This document shows positions 46,014 to 56,728 of a DNA stretch of 64,000 nt, in pieces. The notes under the pieces were generated by a model. The model worked only from the letters and a program-made list of their open reading frames with translations. It was not told the origin of the DNA and made no database searches. Position numbers and translations under genes: made by a program. The stretch is taken from the NCBI GenBank assembly GCA_025449935.1, contig JANWIJ010000042.1:54112-118111 (forward strand), in the 5' to 3' direction. Position 1 is the first letter of the stretch, and each line of letters opens with the position of its first letter. This stretch comes from Chitinophagaceae bacterium. Its GTDB lineage: Bacteria > Bacteroidota > Bacteroidia > Chitinophagales > Chitinophagaceae.

Positions 46014-48341
46014 ATGAGAAAACTTTTTTTATTTGTCACCACCATTGGCTGTCTCATGACAACTATTGCGCAACAGCCTGCCTATAAAAACAAATCACTT
46101 TCCCCGGAAGCCAGGGCAGGCGATTTACTGACCCGGATGACGTTGGATGAAAAAGTAATGCAGACCCAATGTTTGTGGATCCAGAAGTCACGGATATTAA
46201 ATGACCAGGGGGAATTTGATGAAATAAAAGCAAAAGAAGCCTTAAAGCATGGGCTCGGCGAATTGGGAAGGCTCAATGAAAATGCGGGTCCCAACAGTTA
46301 TGGCTATCATCCCAAACAGGCCGCTGAATTATACAATAAGATCCAGCGGTTCTTTATTGAAAAAACAAGATTGGGCATCCCGGTAATGACGCATGAAGAA
46401 TCATTGCATGGCCAGCAAACACAGGATGCGACAAATTTTCCCATCCCGATTGGTTTGGCCAGCACCTGGAACGAAAACCTGATGACCGAGATATTTTCCA
46501 GTGTTGCCGAAGAAGTCCGGGCAAGGGGCGGTCACCATGTACTGGCGCCGGTAGTGGATGTAACAAGAGATCCGCGTTGGGGTAGAACGGAAGAAACGAT
46601 GGGAGAAGATCCTTTTCTTATCTCCAGGCTCGCCGTAGCACAGGTAAAAGCCTACCAGGGTAACAGCGTTTACCTGGGTAAGAAAAATGTTGCCACAACG
46701 CTCAAACATTTTGGTATTCACGGGCAGAGCGAAGGTGGTATCAATGTCGCACCCAGTAATATCGATGAAAGAACAGCACGTGAAGTTTTCTTTCCGCCTT
46801 TCAAAGCAGCAGTGCAGGAAGCCAAAGCCATGAATGTGATGGCAACCTATAACGAGATATTTGGTGTGCCGGCTCATATTAATAAATACCTGCTTACTGA
46901 TATCCTGCGGAAAGAATGGGGTTTTACCGGCGTGGTAGTGTCCGACTATTTTGCTGTCCGGGATGTAAGCACGCTGCATAAGATTGTGCCAACTTACGAT
47001 GAAGCCGGGATACTGGCATTTAAGGCAGGAATAGATATGGAAACACCCGACCCGGATGGTTTTGTACACCTGAAAAAATTTGTAACGGAAGGAAAAATTT
47101 CAGTAAAAGAATTAGATGCGGCCGTTAGGCGGATACTGGTTTCTAAATTCCGCCTCGGTTTATTTGATGACCCTTATGTCGATCCGCTTAAAGCCGAACA
47201 AATTGTCGGCAGCGGTCAAAACAGGGCAATAGCCTATAAAGCCGCGCAGGAAGCGATGGTGTTATTGAAAAATGACAATAATTTTTTACCGCTTGATAAG
47301 CATACCGTGAAAACGATAGCCCTGGTAGGTCCCAATGCTGATAAATGTTTATTGGGAGGTTATTCCAGTCAACCCAGGATTTGTATTTCCCCGTTGCAGG
47401 CAATCAAAGAAAAGTATGGCGGTAGTATGAAGGTGTTGTATGCAGAAGGGGTGAAGCTGACCGACAAAAACAACTGGTTTGCAGATACGATTAACCTGGC
47501 CGGTAATGCGGACGCAAAAGCAAAACTGGCTGAAGCCCTAGCCGTGGCCCGGCAGGCTGATGTGGTGGTATTGTTTGTAGGGGGAAACGAAAGTATGAGC
47601 CGGGAAGGCTGGGCCGGTAATCACCTCGGTGACCTGCCAACCCTGGAATTATTGAACGGTCAAAACGAACTGGTGAAAGAAATTGTTGCTTTGGGTAAAC
47701 CTGTCTGTGCATTTGTCAACAGCGGTCCGCCGCTGAGTATTTCAGAACTGGTAAATGCGGTACCCGCCGTCATGCAGTGTTGGTACCTGGGACAGGAAGG
47801 GGGTTATGCGATGGCCGATGCATTGTTTGGAGAAATAAACCCATCTGGCAAACTTCCTATTTCTTTTCCGCGAACGGCCGGTCATATTCCTGCTTATTAT
47901 AATTACAAGCCTTCTGCCCGCCGCGGATACAACCTGGGATTCGAAGTAACCCCGTTGTTTTCATTCGGGCATGGATTAAGTTATACTACTTTCCAGTATA
48001 GCAAACCCACCATTTCTGCGGCCAGCATGAAAGCAAACGAGCGGGTTACCGTAAGCGTGAATGTGAAGAATACGGGCAGCAGGAAGGGAGCGGAAGTGGT
48101 TCAATTGTATATCCGGGATGAATATGCATCTGTAACCAGGCCGGTAAAGGAACTTAAGGGTTTTAAGAAAATCTGGCTGGAGCCACGACAGGCACAAACC
48201 ATATCATTTGAGATCCACCGGGAACTCTTATCTTTTTACGATGCAAATATGAAATGGGTGGTGGAGCCTGGTGATTTTACCATAATGGTCGGCACGGCTT
48301 CTGATAAAACAGAAAGCGTGAAGCTGACAGTTTTAAAATGA
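46014..48341 (+). CDS. GH3 beta-glycosidase (beta-xylosidase/beta-glucosidase, BglX-like layout)
   Basis: 775 residues, leader ending near TTIAQQP. GH3 motifs: VVDVTRDPRWGRTEETMGEDP, KHFGIHGQSEGG and nucleophile Asp311 (GVVVSDYFAV), then the second GH3 domain and a fibronectin-III-like C-terminus. It lacks the PA14 insert of the GH3 protein at 25389. In this locus a beta-xylosidase acting on short xylo-oligosaccharides is likely; beta-glucosidase is the alternative. Confidence 0.92.
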   Translation: MRKLFLFVTTIGCLMTTIAQQPAYKNKSLSPEARAGDLLTRMTLDEKVMQTQCLWIQKSRILNDQGEFDEIKAKEALKHGLGELGRLNENAGPNSYGYHPKQAAELYNKIQRFFIEKTRLGIPVMTHEESLHGQQTQDATNFPIPIGLASTWNENLMTEIFSSVAEEVRARGGHHVLAPVVDVTRDPRWGRTEETMGEDPFLISRLAVAQVKAYQGNSVYLGKKNVATTLKHFGIHGQSEGGINVAPSNIDERTAREVFFPPFKAAVQEAKAMNVMATYNEIFGVPAHINKYLLTDILRKEWGFTGVVVSDYFAVRDVSTLHKIVPTYDEAGILAFKAGIDMETPDPDGFVHLKKFVTEGKISVKELDAAVRRILVSKFRLGLFDDPYVDPLKAEQIVGSGQNRAIAYKAAQEAMVLLKNDNNFLPLDKHTVKTIALVGPNADKCLLGGYSSQPRICISPLQAIKEKYGGSMKVLYAEGVKLTDKNNWFADTINLAGNADAKAKLAEALAVARQADVVVLFVGGNESMSREGWAGNHLGDLPTLELLNGQNELVKEIVALGKPVCAFVNSGPPLSISELVNAVPAVMQCWYLGQEGGYAMADALFGEINPSGKLPISFPRTAGHIPAYYNYKPSARRGYNLGFEVTPLFSFGHGLSYTTFQYSKPTISAASMKANERVTVSVNVKNTGSRKGAEVVQLYIRDEYASVTRPVKELKGFKKIWLEPRQAQTISFEIHRELLSFYDANMKWVVEPGDFTIMVGTASDKTESVKLTVLK

Positions 48342-48421
48342 CGAGAAAAAAATGAGGGATCATACAATTTACTGTTGACCATTATTTCTTACAAAACTTC
48401 AATACAGCAGGTTTAAAAACT

Positions 48422-49597
48422 ATGACAAGATTAATGCATCAGACCATGCGATGGTTCGGGCCCGGTGACCCGGTGAGTTTGGCGGATATCCGCCAGGCCG
48501 GTTGTGCGGGCGTTGTGACAGCCCTTCATCATATTCCTGTGGGAGAACCCTGGATCGTTGATGAGATCAATAAAAGAAAGGAAATGATTGAAGAGGCCGG
48601 GATGACCTGGACCGTTATTGAAAGCCTGCCTGTAAGCGAGGACATCAAAAAACAAAGCGGGCATTATAAAAAGCATATTGAAAATTATAAGGAAAGCCTG
48701 AAAAATGTCGCGGCCTGCGGGTTGAAAGTGGTGACGTACAATTTTATGCCGGTACTGGACTGGATGCGGACGGATATTTCATATGTCATGCCGGATGGAA
48801 GTAAAGCCCTGTATTTTGAACGATCCGCTTTTATCGCGTTTGATTTGTTTTTATTAAAACGACCCGGTGCTGAAAAGGATTATACAAAAGAGGAAATTAA
48901 AAAAGCAAAACTCAGGTTAAGCCGGATGACCGACCAGGAAGAAGAAACACTTTTCCGGAATGCTTTGCTGGGACTTCCGGGAAGTGAAGAACAGTTTACC
49001 GAAGAGCAGATATTAGCCGCGCTGAAAACCTATGAAGGCATTGATGCCATCAAACTGAAACAGCATCTTTTTTATTTCCTGTGGCAGGTTGTGCCCGTGG
49101 CGGAAGAATACGGGTTAAAACTGGCCATTCACCCGGATGATCCGCCTTATCCGGTGCTGGGTTTGCCAAGAATTGTGAGCACGGAACAGGATGCCGCTGA
49201 TTTACTGAATGCGGCACCATCACCGGCCAATGGCTTATGTTTTTGTACGGGTTCTTTTGGTGCAAGACCCGACAATGACCTGGTAAGAATGCTGAAAAGG
49301 TTTGGCGATCATATTCATTTCCTTCATTTAAGAAACACTAAACGGGATGAGGAGGGGAATTTTTATGAAGCGGATCATTTAGATGGCGATACCGATATGC
49401 ACGGGATTATAAAAGAAATAGTGCAGATCATGCAACGCCGGGATCTCTCCATCCCCATGCGGCCCGATCATGGTCACCAGATGCTGGATGACCTGAAAAA
49501 GAAAACATACCCGGGCTATTCCGCGATCGGCAGGTTAAGAGGCCTCGCGGAACTGAGGGGCGTTGAATACGCGGTCAGCAAAAGTCTATCATCTTAA
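48422..49597 (+). CDS. uxuA: D-mannonate dehydratase
   Basis: 391 residues with [32 protein letters not shown] and [15 protein letters not shown], all typical of UxuA. Converts D-mannonate to 2-dehydro-3-deoxy-D-gluconate, part of glucuronate breakdown after release by GH67/GH115. Glucuronate isomerase, KDG kinase and KDPG aldolase are not in the window. 80 bp after the GH3 gene. Confidence 0.95.
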   Translation: MTRLMHQTMRWFGPGDPVSLADIRQAGCAGVVTALHHIPVGEPWIVDEINKRKEMIEEAGMTWTVIESLPVSEDIKKQSGHYKKHIENYKESLKNVAACGLKVVTYNFMPVLDWMRTDISYVMPDGSKALYFERSAFIAFDLFLLKRPGAEKDYTKEEIKKAKLRLSRMTDQEEETLFRNALLGLPGSEEQFTEEQILAALKTYEGIDAIKLKQHLFYFLWQVVPVAEEYGLKLAIHPDDPPYPVLGLPRIVSTEQDAADLLNAAPSPANGLCFCTGSFGARPDNDLVRMLKRFGDHIHFLHLRNTKRDEEGNFYEADHLDGDTDMHGIIKEIVQIMQRRDLSIPMRPDHGHQMLDDLKKKTYPGYSAIGRLRGLAELRGVEYAVSKSLSS

Positions 49598-49610
49598 ATG
49601 GGTAGCCGCC

Positions 49611-51296
49611 ATGAAAAGTTTATTAAAGTTGCTGGTAATAAATGGCCTGCTTTGTTGTTCGCTCCAATTAACGGCACAATCATTTACCAATCCCATCCTC
49701 GCCGGATTTTATCCCGATCCTTCTATCTGCCGCGCCGGCGATGATTTTTATATTGTCAACTCTTCCTTTTCCTACTATCCCGGCTTACCCATTTTTCACA
49801 GCAAGGATCTATTGAACTGGCAACAGGTGGGTTATGCGATGAACAGGCCGGAGCAGTTAAACCTGGACGGGGCCGGTGTTTCGAGGGGCTTGTTTGCTCC
49901 GGCTATCAGTTACCACAAGGGTACATATTATATAGTGTGCACGCTGATAGATAAACTTGGCAATTTTGTTATTACTGCTAAGGATCCCGCTGGTCCCTGG
50001 AGCAACCCGGTGGCCCTGCCACAGGTAAACGGGATTGATCCATCCCTATTTTTTGATGACAACGGGAAGTCATATATCCTTTTCAACAGCATTCCACCCG
50101 GGAATATTTCCCTGCATGACGGTCACCGTACGATCAGGATGTTTGAATTTGATGCGCAAAAATTAAAAGTGGTGGGGGAAGAAAAACTATTGATCAACGG
50201 GGGAACGGATATGGCGAAGAAACCGGTTTGGATAGAAGGACCACATATCATCAAAAAAGATGGCTGGTATTATTTACTGTGCGCAGAAGGTGGTACCGGT
50301 TACAATCATTCGGAGGTGGTATTCAGAAGTAAATCTGTGGAAGGGCCTTTTATTTCCTTTGCCAACAATCCAATTCTTACGCAGCGGCATTTAGACCCGC
50401 GCAGGAATAATCCCATCACAACAACCGGGCATGCCGATCTGGTGGAAGATAAAGATGGAAAATGGTGGGCGGTATTTTTAGGTTGCCGGCCTTACGAGGG
50501 AGATTATTACAATACGGGACGTGAAACATTTATGACACCGTTGGAATGGAAGGACGGCTGGCCGCTGATCAATCCGGGTTATGAAGAAGTGCAATATGTT
50601 TACCCCATTAATGCGATACTCAATAAGAACGCAGAAAGATTCAGCGGTAACTATTATTTCCGTGATGATTTTACCGCCACGGAATTGAATACCCGTTACA
50701 GTTTCTTAAGAACAAAGCGTGATAACTGGTATAGTCTTCACGATAAACCCGGAAGCCTGGCAGTGAAGCTAAGACCAGAGACCTGCAGCGGTGAGGGCAA
50801 CCCGTCTTTTGTGGGTTTCCGGCAACCGTACCAGCAAGGATATGCTGCCACTGCTCTAAACTTTAAGGCAACCGCAGAGAATGAAAAGGCAGGGCTGCTG
50901 ATTTTTCAAAGCGAATACCATTATTATTACCTGTGTCAATCAGTCAGCAATGGAAAGATGGTTGTGCAATTATACAAGGGGCCGGGAAATGAAAATAAAA
51001 CGGGCAAACCCGAACTGGTGGCCGAACAAACCATTACTAACAGAAAAATTAAGAAACTCCTTTTTAAGATTGAAGCGGACAGGGATAAATATCATTTTTA
51101 TTACGCGGTAAAAAAGGAAAACTGGATTTTGATAAAGGGGGGGATGGATGGAAAGTTTCTCAGTACCAAAGGGGCCGGTGGTTTCGTTGGCTGTATGTAT
51201 GCCCTGTATGCAACTTCAGGCAATAGCCCCTCTTCCAATACAGCTTTTTTCCATTGGTTTGAGAGTAAAGGGAATGACGCTGTTTACAGGAAATAA
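49611..51296 (+). CDS. GH43 beta-xylosidase / alpha-L-arabinofuranosidase
   Basis: 561 residues from the ATG at 49611, which opens the signal peptide (cleavage near LTAQS); a start at 49563 would overlap uxuA. Five-bladed propeller with Asp36 (FYPDPSIC, base), Asp143 (GIDPSLFF) and Glu209 (WIEGPHII, acid), then a C-terminal beta-sandwich as in xylosidase-type GH43. Removes xylose or arabinose from short oligosaccharides. Last gene of the rightward arm. Confidence 0.93.
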   Translation: MKSLLKLLVINGLLCCSLQLTAQSFTNPILAGFYPDPSICRAGDDFYIVNSSFSYYPGLPIFHSKDLLNWQQVGYAMNRPEQLNLDGAGVSRGLFAPAISYHKGTYYIVCTLIDKLGNFVITAKDPAGPWSNPVALPQVNGIDPSLFFDDNGKSYILFNSIPPGNISLHDGHRTIRMFEFDAQKLKVVGEEKLLINGGTDMAKKPVWIEGPHIIKKDGWYYLLCAEGGTGYNHSEVVFRSKSVEGPFISFANNPILTQRHLDPRRNNPITTTGHADLVEDKDGKWWAVFLGCRPYEGDYYNTGRETFMTPLEWKDGWPLINPGYEEVQYVYPINAILNKNAERFSGNYYFRDDFTATELNTRYSFLRTKRDNWYSLHDKPGSLAVKLRPETCSGEGNPSFVGFRQPYQQGYAATALNFKATAENEKAGLLIFQSEYHYYYLCQSVSNGKMVVQLYKGPGNENKTGKPELVAEQTITNRKIKKLLFKIEADRDKYHFYYAVKKENWILIKGGMDGKFLSTKGAGGFVGCMYALYATSGNSPSSNTAFFHWFESKGNDAVYRK

Positions 51297-51327
51297 CAGT
51301 TATAAAAAGTTGGGGTATCCTGGCATA

Positions 51328-51364
51328 AATAATCCCACCATGGTAACTGGTGGGATTATTTTTT
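51328..51364. terminator. Strong (bidirectional) terminator at the end of the xylan locus
   Basis: A perfect 13-bp stem (51328-51340 with 51348-51360), 7-base loop, and T run to 51364. It ends the rightward arm and, read on the other strand, lies just past the 3' end of the tRNA gene. Confidence 0.9.
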
Positions 51365-51365
51365 G

Positions 51366-51437
51366 TAGCCCGTACGGGATTCGAACCCGTATCACCACCG
51401 TGAAAGGGTGGTGTCCTAGCCCTTAGACGAACGGGCC
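51366..51437 (-). tRNA. tRNA-Glu (anticodon TTC)
   Basis: 72 bases on the minus strand. The acceptor stem GGCCCGT pairs with ACGGGCT (one G-T pair at the end), the anticodon loop is CTTTCAC on stem CCACC/GGTGG, and the T-loop is GTTCGAATC. CCA is not encoded. Confidence 0.95.
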
Positions 51438-51562
51438 GTTTTAAGGGACGGCAAAGATAGGTCTGCACCGCTTTTTGGCCAAATGTTTTTCCTGTCTTGG
51501 TATGCCTCCCTGCAATGGTCATTTTGCTCAAATCTGATACAGTTCAGCAATGCCGGTTTTCT

Positions 51563-51570
51563 TACCTTCG
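51563..51570 (+). promoter_or_regulatory. Possible -7 box for the gap gene
   Basis: TACCTTCG resembles the TAnnTTTG box and lies about 60 bases before the gap ATG. No TTG is found at N19, so support is weak. Confidence 0.35.
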
Positions 51571-51631
51571 CACCCTTGTCCGCCATCCTGGAAGCGAAGC
51601 GGACGGATAAAATAAAAAACACTAATTAATT

Positions 51632-52645
51632 ATGAGCACAGTTAAAGTTGCCATCAATGGTTTTGGCCGCATCGGCCGGTTGGTTTACCGCCAGATCTAT
51701 AACATGAAAGGGATTGATGTAGTTGCCATCAACGATCTTACCAGCCCAAAAGTGTTGGCTCACCTGCTGAAGTACGACAGTGCGCAGGGACGTTTTGATG
51801 CCGAAGTAAAAGCTACCGAAGACTCCATCGTGGTGAACGGAGACAGCGTAAGAATATATGCACAAAAAGATCCCGCCCAGATTCCCTGGGGCACCCATGA
51901 TGTGGATGTCGTGATTGAGAGCACAGGTTTTTTTACCGATAAGGACAAAGCCGCAGCCCATATAACGGCTGGTGCCAAAAGAGTAGTAATCTCTGCCCCC
52001 GCCACCGGGGAACTGAAAACAGTGGTATTTAATGTGAATCATGATGTACTGGACGGCACCGAGACCATAATTTCCTGCGCATCCTGTACTACAAACTGTT
52101 TGGCTCCCATGGCGAAAGTGCTAAATGATAAATTTGGAATTGTTACCGGTATCATGACCACCATTCATGCCTATACCAACGACCAGAATACGCTCGATGC
52201 GCCTCACCCCAAAGGCGATCTTCGCCGGGCAAGGGCCGCCGCCGCCAATATTGTTCCCAACAGCACCGGGGCGGCCAAAGCGATCGGTCTTGTACTGCCG
52301 GAACTAAAAGGTAAACTGGATGGAGGTGCCCAGCGGGTTCCGATCATTACCGGGTCATTGACAGAACTTACCACGATATTAAATAAAACGGTGACTGCGG
52401 ATGAAGTAAATGCCGCGATGAAGGCAGCCAGCAATGAAAGCTTTGGATATAACGAAGATGAAATTGTAAGCAGTGATATTATTGGTATCCATTTTGGTTC
52501 CCTGTTTGATGCCACACAAACCAAGGTAATGACGATGGGCGATAAACAACTGGTAAAAACAGTGAGCTGGTATGATAATGAAATGAGTTACGTAAGCCAG
52601 CTGGTCCGTACCGTGAATTATTTTGCCAAACTGATCAGTAAGTAG
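51632..52645 (+). CDS. gap: Glyceraldehyde-3-phosphate dehydrogenase, type I
   Basis: 337 residues, NAD-binding [10 protein letters not shown] at the N-terminus, catalytic Cys in [12 protein letters not shown] near residue 153, and the C-terminal [12 protein letters not shown]. Glycolytic oxidation of glyceraldehyde 3-phosphate. Followed by a small membrane protein gene and pgk. Confidence 0.98.
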   Translation: MSTVKVAINGFGRIGRLVYRQIYNMKGIDVVAINDLTSPKVLAHLLKYDSAQGRFDAEVKATEDSIVVNGDSVRIYAQKDPAQIPWGTHDVDVVIESTGFFTDKDKAAAHITAGAKRVVISAPATGELKTVVFNVNHDVLDGTETIISCASCTTNCLAPMAKVLNDKFGIVTGIMTTIHAYTNDQNTLDAPHPKGDLRRARAAAANIVPNSTGAAKAIGLVLPELKGKLDGGAQRVPIITGSLTELTTILNKTVTADEVNAAMKAASNESFGYNEDEIVSSDIIGIHFGSLFDATQTKVMTMGDKQLVKTVSWYDNEMSYVSQLVRTVNYFAKLISK

Positions 52646-52710
52646 CGCTTTTTAATTTTTAATACCGCCCAAATCATAGAACAGGGTGCGGTATCTTTCA
52701 ACAGCTTATC

Positions 52711-53067
52711 ATGCGTATTAAAAATATTGAAGGTCTTTCTGCTTATGACTTGCAGCAGGAAGCGGAAAGGGGCGGAAGGTTTATTTATTATGCTTTTACC
52801 ATTTCACTCGTAATTCTTACTTTTAAAAGGACCTCGGGTGTTTACCTGATCCGTTCCGGCAAAAATGCAGTCGCCAAGGGTTTCCCGTTTACTCTTTTGT
52901 CGGTCATTTTTGGTTGGTGGGGTATACCTTATGGTCCGAAATATACCCTCGAAAGCATTCGTACCAACCTGCGGGGTGGAAAAGATGTGACCGACGAGGT
53001 AATGGCAACCGTGGCAGGTCATATTTTGTTCCGGGAAACACAGGCAGCTAAGATTCCCCAGCAATAA
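52711..53067 (+). CDS. Conserved small membrane-associated protein of unknown function
   Basis: 118 residues. A hydrophobic stretch at about 25-40 (YYAFTISLVILTF) and a second at about 57-72 (PFTLLSVIFGWWGIPYG) suggest two membrane segments with a charged N-terminus and a soluble C-terminal part. I do not recognise a named family. It sits between gap and pgk with gaps of 65 and 17 bp, on the same strand. Confidence 0.75.
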   Translation: MRIKNIEGLSAYDLQQEAERGGRFIYYAFTISLVILTFKRTSGVYLIRSGKNAVAKGFPFTLLSVIFGWWGIPYGPKYTLESIRTNLRGGKDVTDEVMATVAGHILFRETQAAKIPQQ

Positions 53068-53084
53068 TTCTTTAATGAACTACT

Positions 53085-54281
53085 ATGTCAGCATTTTCAG
53101 CCTACAATTTCAGGAATCAGAAAGCATTGGTCCGGGTTGACTTTAATGTTCCCCTGGACGAAAAATTTGTGATCACGGATGACACCCGGATGAAAGCGGC
53201 TGTTCCAACGATCAAAAAGATTTTAGCGGACGGGGGCATGGTGATCTTAATGAGTCATTTCGGAAGACCAAAAGATGGCCCTTCAGACAAATATTCCCTG
53301 AAGCACTTAATCAAACACCTTAGTGAATTGCTGGGGGGAACAACGGTGTTATTCGCCAATGATTGTACGGGGGAGCAGGCTTACCTGACAGCAAGCATGA
53401 TGCGTCCCGGCGAAGTGCTTTTGCTGGAAAACCTGCGCTTTCACCCGGAGGAGGAAAAAGGTGATGTGAAGTTTGCAGAAAAACTGTCAAAACTGGGGGA
53501 TGTGTGGGTTAATGATGCTTTTGGAACAGCGCACCGGGCCCATGCTTCCACGGCGGTGATTGCCCAATTTTTCCCAGCCGATAAGAAAATGTTTGGTTTG
53601 CTGATGGAAGGGGAAGTGGCCAGCGCAGAAAAAGTGCTTCACAGTGCACAAAAACCCTTTGTCGCAATTATCGGTGGCGCAAAAGTCAGTGATAAGATTC
53701 TTATTATTGAAAACCTCCTGGACAGGGCAACAGATATTATCATTGGAGGCGGCATGGCGTATACATTTATGAAAGCGGAAGGCGGGAAGATCGGTAATTC
53801 ACTTTGTGAGGAAGACCGGCTGGAAACGGCCCGGGAGATTTTGAAAAAGGCCCGCGAAAAAAATGTTTGTATTCATTTGCCTTCCGATTCAGTGATTGCT
53901 GACAAGTTTTCCGCTGAAGCACAAACTTCGGCGGCACCCAGTAATAATATCCCGGATGGTTGGATGGGGCTGGACATTGGTGCCAATGCCTGTGAACAGT
54001 TTTGTAATGTGATCAAACACTCTAAAACCATTTTATGGAATGGCCCGATGGGCGTTTTTGAAATGCCCAAATTTCAGCATGGCACCAAAGCGGTGGCGGT
54101 TGCTATTGCAGAAGCTACCCAAAAAGGTGCTTTTTCTCTGGTAGGTGGGGGCGATTCTGTTGCGGCAGTTAATCAATTTGGTTTTGCCGGTAAGGTCAGC
54201 TATGTATCAACTGGTGGAGGCGCTATGCTGGAATATTTTGAAGGAAAGACCCTGCCGGGGATCGCTGCCGTACAATCTTAA
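53085..54281 (+). CDS. pgk: Phosphoglycerate kinase
   Basis: 398 residues. [29 protein letters not shown], the nucleotide site GGAKVSDKI and the C-terminal GGGDSVAAV / [10 protein letters not shown] are all seen. Transfers phosphate from 1,3-bisphosphoglycerate to ADP. Grouped with gap. Confidence 0.98.
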   Translation: MSAFSAYNFRNQKALVRVDFNVPLDEKFVITDDTRMKAAVPTIKKILADGGMVILMSHFGRPKDGPSDKYSLKHLIKHLSELLGGTTVLFANDCTGEQAYLTASMMRPGEVLLLENLRFHPEEEKGDVKFAEKLSKLGDVWVNDAFGTAHRAHASTAVIAQFFPADKKMFGLLMEGEVASAEKVLHSAQKPFVAIIGGAKVSDKILIIENLLDRATDIIIGGGMAYTFMKAEGGKIGNSLCEEDRLETAREILKKAREKNVCIHLPSDSVIADKFSAEAQTSAAPSNNIPDGWMGLDIGANACEQFCNVIKHSKTILWNGPMGVFEMPKFQHGTKAVAVAIAEATQKGAFSLVGGGDSVAAVNQFGFAGKVSYVSTGGGAMLEYFEGKTLPGIAAVQS

Positions 54282-54335
54282 AAAATTTTTCCCGGTTTCA
54301 ATTTTTGCATGATCTTTAGCAGGTAAACTCTTGCT

Positions 54336-54833
54336 ATGAAAAGAATATTCTTTTTCCCGGGTTTGTTATTTGCATTTATTAGTGTTTCTGCCCAAAAAAT
54401 AATCCCGATTGAATATAAAGGGAAAAAATATGAAGCACTTGACCTCGTCGCCAAAGGCAAGGTGATGTGGGGCGGTTATGAAGAGATTGCCGCGGATGCT
54501 GCGAAAAGTGAATCAAACGGATCGGCAAACACAACGGCGATTGTAACAACCGTCGGCAAGAACGCCGGTTATGACGGTAAACCCTATGCTGCGAGGATGT
54601 GCAGCGAATCTACCCATGGCAACAAAGACGACTGGTACCTGCCCTCCAAAGAAGAAACCGACGCAATCTATGCGTTCAAAGATTTATTCAGTGTAGAAGA
54701 AAGAGGAACGATCTGGTCCTCTACCGAAGCCAGCGGCACTACAGCCATAACCAAATATTGGTACACCGGCGCTTATTATAATAACCAGAAAGTAGAAGAG
54801 TACCACGTAGTGTGCATCCGGAGAGTTGAGTAA
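54336..54833 (+). CDS. Secreted DUF1566-like (Lcl-type) protein
   Basis: 165 residues, signal peptide ending near SVSAQ. DDWYLPSKEETDAIY and IWSSTEAS are the hallmarks of DUF1566 (also called Lcl C-terminal) domains, a lectin-like fold found in surface proteins. Function here unknown. Convergent with the sugar dehydrogenase gene, 14 bp apart. Confidence 0.8.
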   Translation: MKRIFFFPGLLFAFISVSAQKIIPIEYKGKKYEALDLVAKGKVMWGGYEEIAADAAKSESNGSANTTAIVTTVGKNAGYDGKPYAARMCSESTHGNKDDWYLPSKEETDAIYAFKDLFSVEERGTIWSSTEASGTTAITKYWYTGAYYNNQKVEEYHVVCIRRVE

Positions 54834-54847
54834 GGGATTACCTGCTA

Positions 54848-55948
54848 TTATTGTTTCCGGACCTCGATGATCTGATCATTATTCCCCCCATTGCTGGTAC
54901 AGATATACACTTTACCATCCGGGGAGATACAGACATCCCGCAACCTTCCATAGTCATTGACAAAATATTCGGTGATAGTGGTGATATCCGTAAAGGATGC
55001 ATTTAATTTCAGTTGGTAAAGCCTCGAATCTTTCAGTGTGGCCAGCAGTAAGGAGTTTTTCCACTGGGGTATCTGGTTGTTGTTGTAATAATCCATTCCG
55101 CAGGCAGCAATGGTGGGTGTCCACGCTTCAAGGGGTTCCCGGACCGTAGTAGCGTTGCAAAACGCGGCTTCCGGCGTTTCATTGCAATAGCCTCTTACGT
55201 CCGGCCAACCGTAGTTGCTTCCTTTTTCAATGATATTTATTTCATCATCCGTTGTTGGACCGTGTTCTGAACTATACAGCCTGTTGTTGGCAAAAACCAG
55301 TCCCTGTGGATTGCGGTGCCCCGAGGACCAGTAAGCATTACCGGGCACAGGATTATCTGCCGGGATACTCCCATCAAGGTTTAATCGTAGTATTTTACCA
55401 TTTAGCGAGGCAATGTTTTGCGGTAATGAAGTATTGGCGGCATCCCCCGTAGTGATAAATAATTTCAGGTCCGGGGTGATTAACAGGCGGCAGCCGTTGT
55501 GAATGGAGGAGGCAGCAATATTCTCAATAATGGTGACGGGGTTGGTAAGCGTTGTTCCGTTGTAGGTAAAGCGAACAATCTTTTCTTTATAGCCACCTGC
55601 AGTATAGTTATACGCTGCAAATACATGGGGAGTGGTTAAGAAATTGGGGTGAAGGACCATTCCCAGCAATCCGCCTTCCCCGGTTGATACAACTTCGGTA
55701 ATGGTATGAACTGTCACCACGGCTCCGTTCACCGGGTTAACCCGGCTGATCTTACCACCCCGTTCTGTCATCCAGATAAAATTATCGGGTCCCCACAAAA
55801 TCTCCCAGGGATAGTTCAATCCATTGACAATAGCAGAATCTTTAATAGTAACTGACCCCGGACCAGGGGGATTCCCGGAATTTCCTGGTTTCCGGCATTG
55901 GAAACAAGCCAGTATGAAAAGAAAGAAAAGAAAGGATATCGGTTTCAT
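54848..55948 (-). CDS. Glucose/sorbosone dehydrogenase-family lipoprotein (PQQ-type propeller)
   Basis: 366 residues from the ATG at 55948, where a lipoprotein leader begins (FILAC, Cys15); the longer frame to 56086 has no leader function. Propeller motifs include LNYPWEILWGPDNFIWMTER, GLLGMVLHPNF, GHRNPQGLVF and EHGPTTDDEINII, typical of soluble PQQ-dependent aldose dehydrogenases. Could oxidise aldoses in the periplasm if PQQ is available; no PQQ synthesis genes are seen. Divergent from lemA. Confidence 0.85.
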   Translation of the reverse strand: MKPISFLFFLFILACFQCRKPGNSGNPPGPGSVTIKDSAIVNGLNYPWEILWGPDNFIWMTERGGKISRVNPVNGAVVTVHTITEVVSTGEGGLLGMVLHPNFLTTPHVFAAYNYTAGGYKEKIVRFTYNGTTLTNPVTIIENIAASSIHNGCRLLITPDLKLFITTGDAANTSLPQNIASLNGKILRLNLDGSIPADNPVPGNAYWSSGHRNPQGLVFANNRLYSSEHGPTTDDEINIIEKGSNYGWPDVRGYCNETPEAAFCNATTVREPLEAWTPTIAACGMDYYNNNQIPQWKNSLLLATLKDSRLYQLKLNASFTDITTITEYFVNDYGRLRDVCISPDGKVYICTSNGGNNDQIIEVRKQ

Positions 55949-56123
55949 AAAAAAGGCAAACACCGTGTTTACGGGGTATAATTGAAGAAAAATTAGCGCT
56001 AAAACCATGCCGTATAGGTACCAAAAAGGTGGTTTCACCGGTGCTGGTACTTGACTAACCGAAGATTTACCCTGAGGAAATACCAAAAGCGCTAATTTTA
56101 GCCCTTATTAAAAAATTACTACA

Positions 56124-56720
56124 ATGAAAGGAAGCCGTAATCTTACTTTATTAGTTGTACTGGGTCTTGTTCTCATACTGGGTGTATGGGGATGCAGTGG
56201 TTACAATAGTTTGGTAAAAGGTGATCAGAATGTAAAAAAATCCTGGGGTAACGTGGAAACCAATTACCAGCGCCGTACCGATCTGTACAGCAGTGTTATC
56301 AAGACCATTGAAGCATCAGCTAATTTTGAAAAATCGCTTTTGAAAGATGTGGTGGAAGCCCGGGCGAAGCTGGGATCAACAACGGTGAATGTGGACGACC
56401 AGGCCAGTATGGATAAATACCAGCAGGCCCAGGGACAAATGAAAAGCGCCTTTTCAAACCTGATGGGGTATGTAGAGAATTATCCTGATATCAAGACTAC
56501 CAAATCCTTCCAGGACTTCCAGACACAGATAGAAGGAACGGAGAACCGTATTAACGTGGCCCGCCAGGATTATAATAAATCAGTGGAATCCTATAACCTG
56601 AATGTAAAAAGGTTTCCCAAAAACCTGATTGCAGGGATCGCCGGGTTCAAAGAGAAAGCCTATTACAAATCTGATCCCGGGTCTGAGAAAGCTCCGGATG
56701 TGAATTTTAATATTAAGTAA
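56124..56720 (+). CDS. lemA: LemA-family protein
   Basis: 198 residues. A hydrophobic N-terminus ends in GVWGC (Cys24, possible lipoprotein), followed by YNSLVKGDQNVKKSWGNVETNYQRR, the LemA signature, and a long helical hairpin. Role poorly known; often found beside TPM-domain proteins, as here. Start of a three-gene unit with 8 and 6 bp gaps. Confidence 0.94.
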   Translation: MKGSRNLTLLVVLGLVLILGVWGCSGYNSLVKGDQNVKKSWGNVETNYQRRTDLYSSVIKTIEASANFEKSLLKDVVEARAKLGSTTVNVDDQASMDKYQQAQGQMKSAFSNLMGYVENYPDIKTTKSFQDFQTQIEGTENRINVARQDYNKSVESYNLNVKRFPKNLIAGIAGFKEKAYYKSDPGSEKAPDVNFNIK

Positions 56721-56728
56721 CCCGAGGA

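Noticed and set aside
46401..47069. 222-codon frame antisense to the GH3 gene
   Set aside because: Fully inside a well-supported GH3 gene on the other strand; a shadow of its codon use.
54848..55948. Sugar dehydrogenase lipoprotein as part of the xylan oxidative route
   Set aside because: It is separated from the locus by tRNA and glycolysis genes, lies in another transcription unit, and its cofactor supply is unknown.
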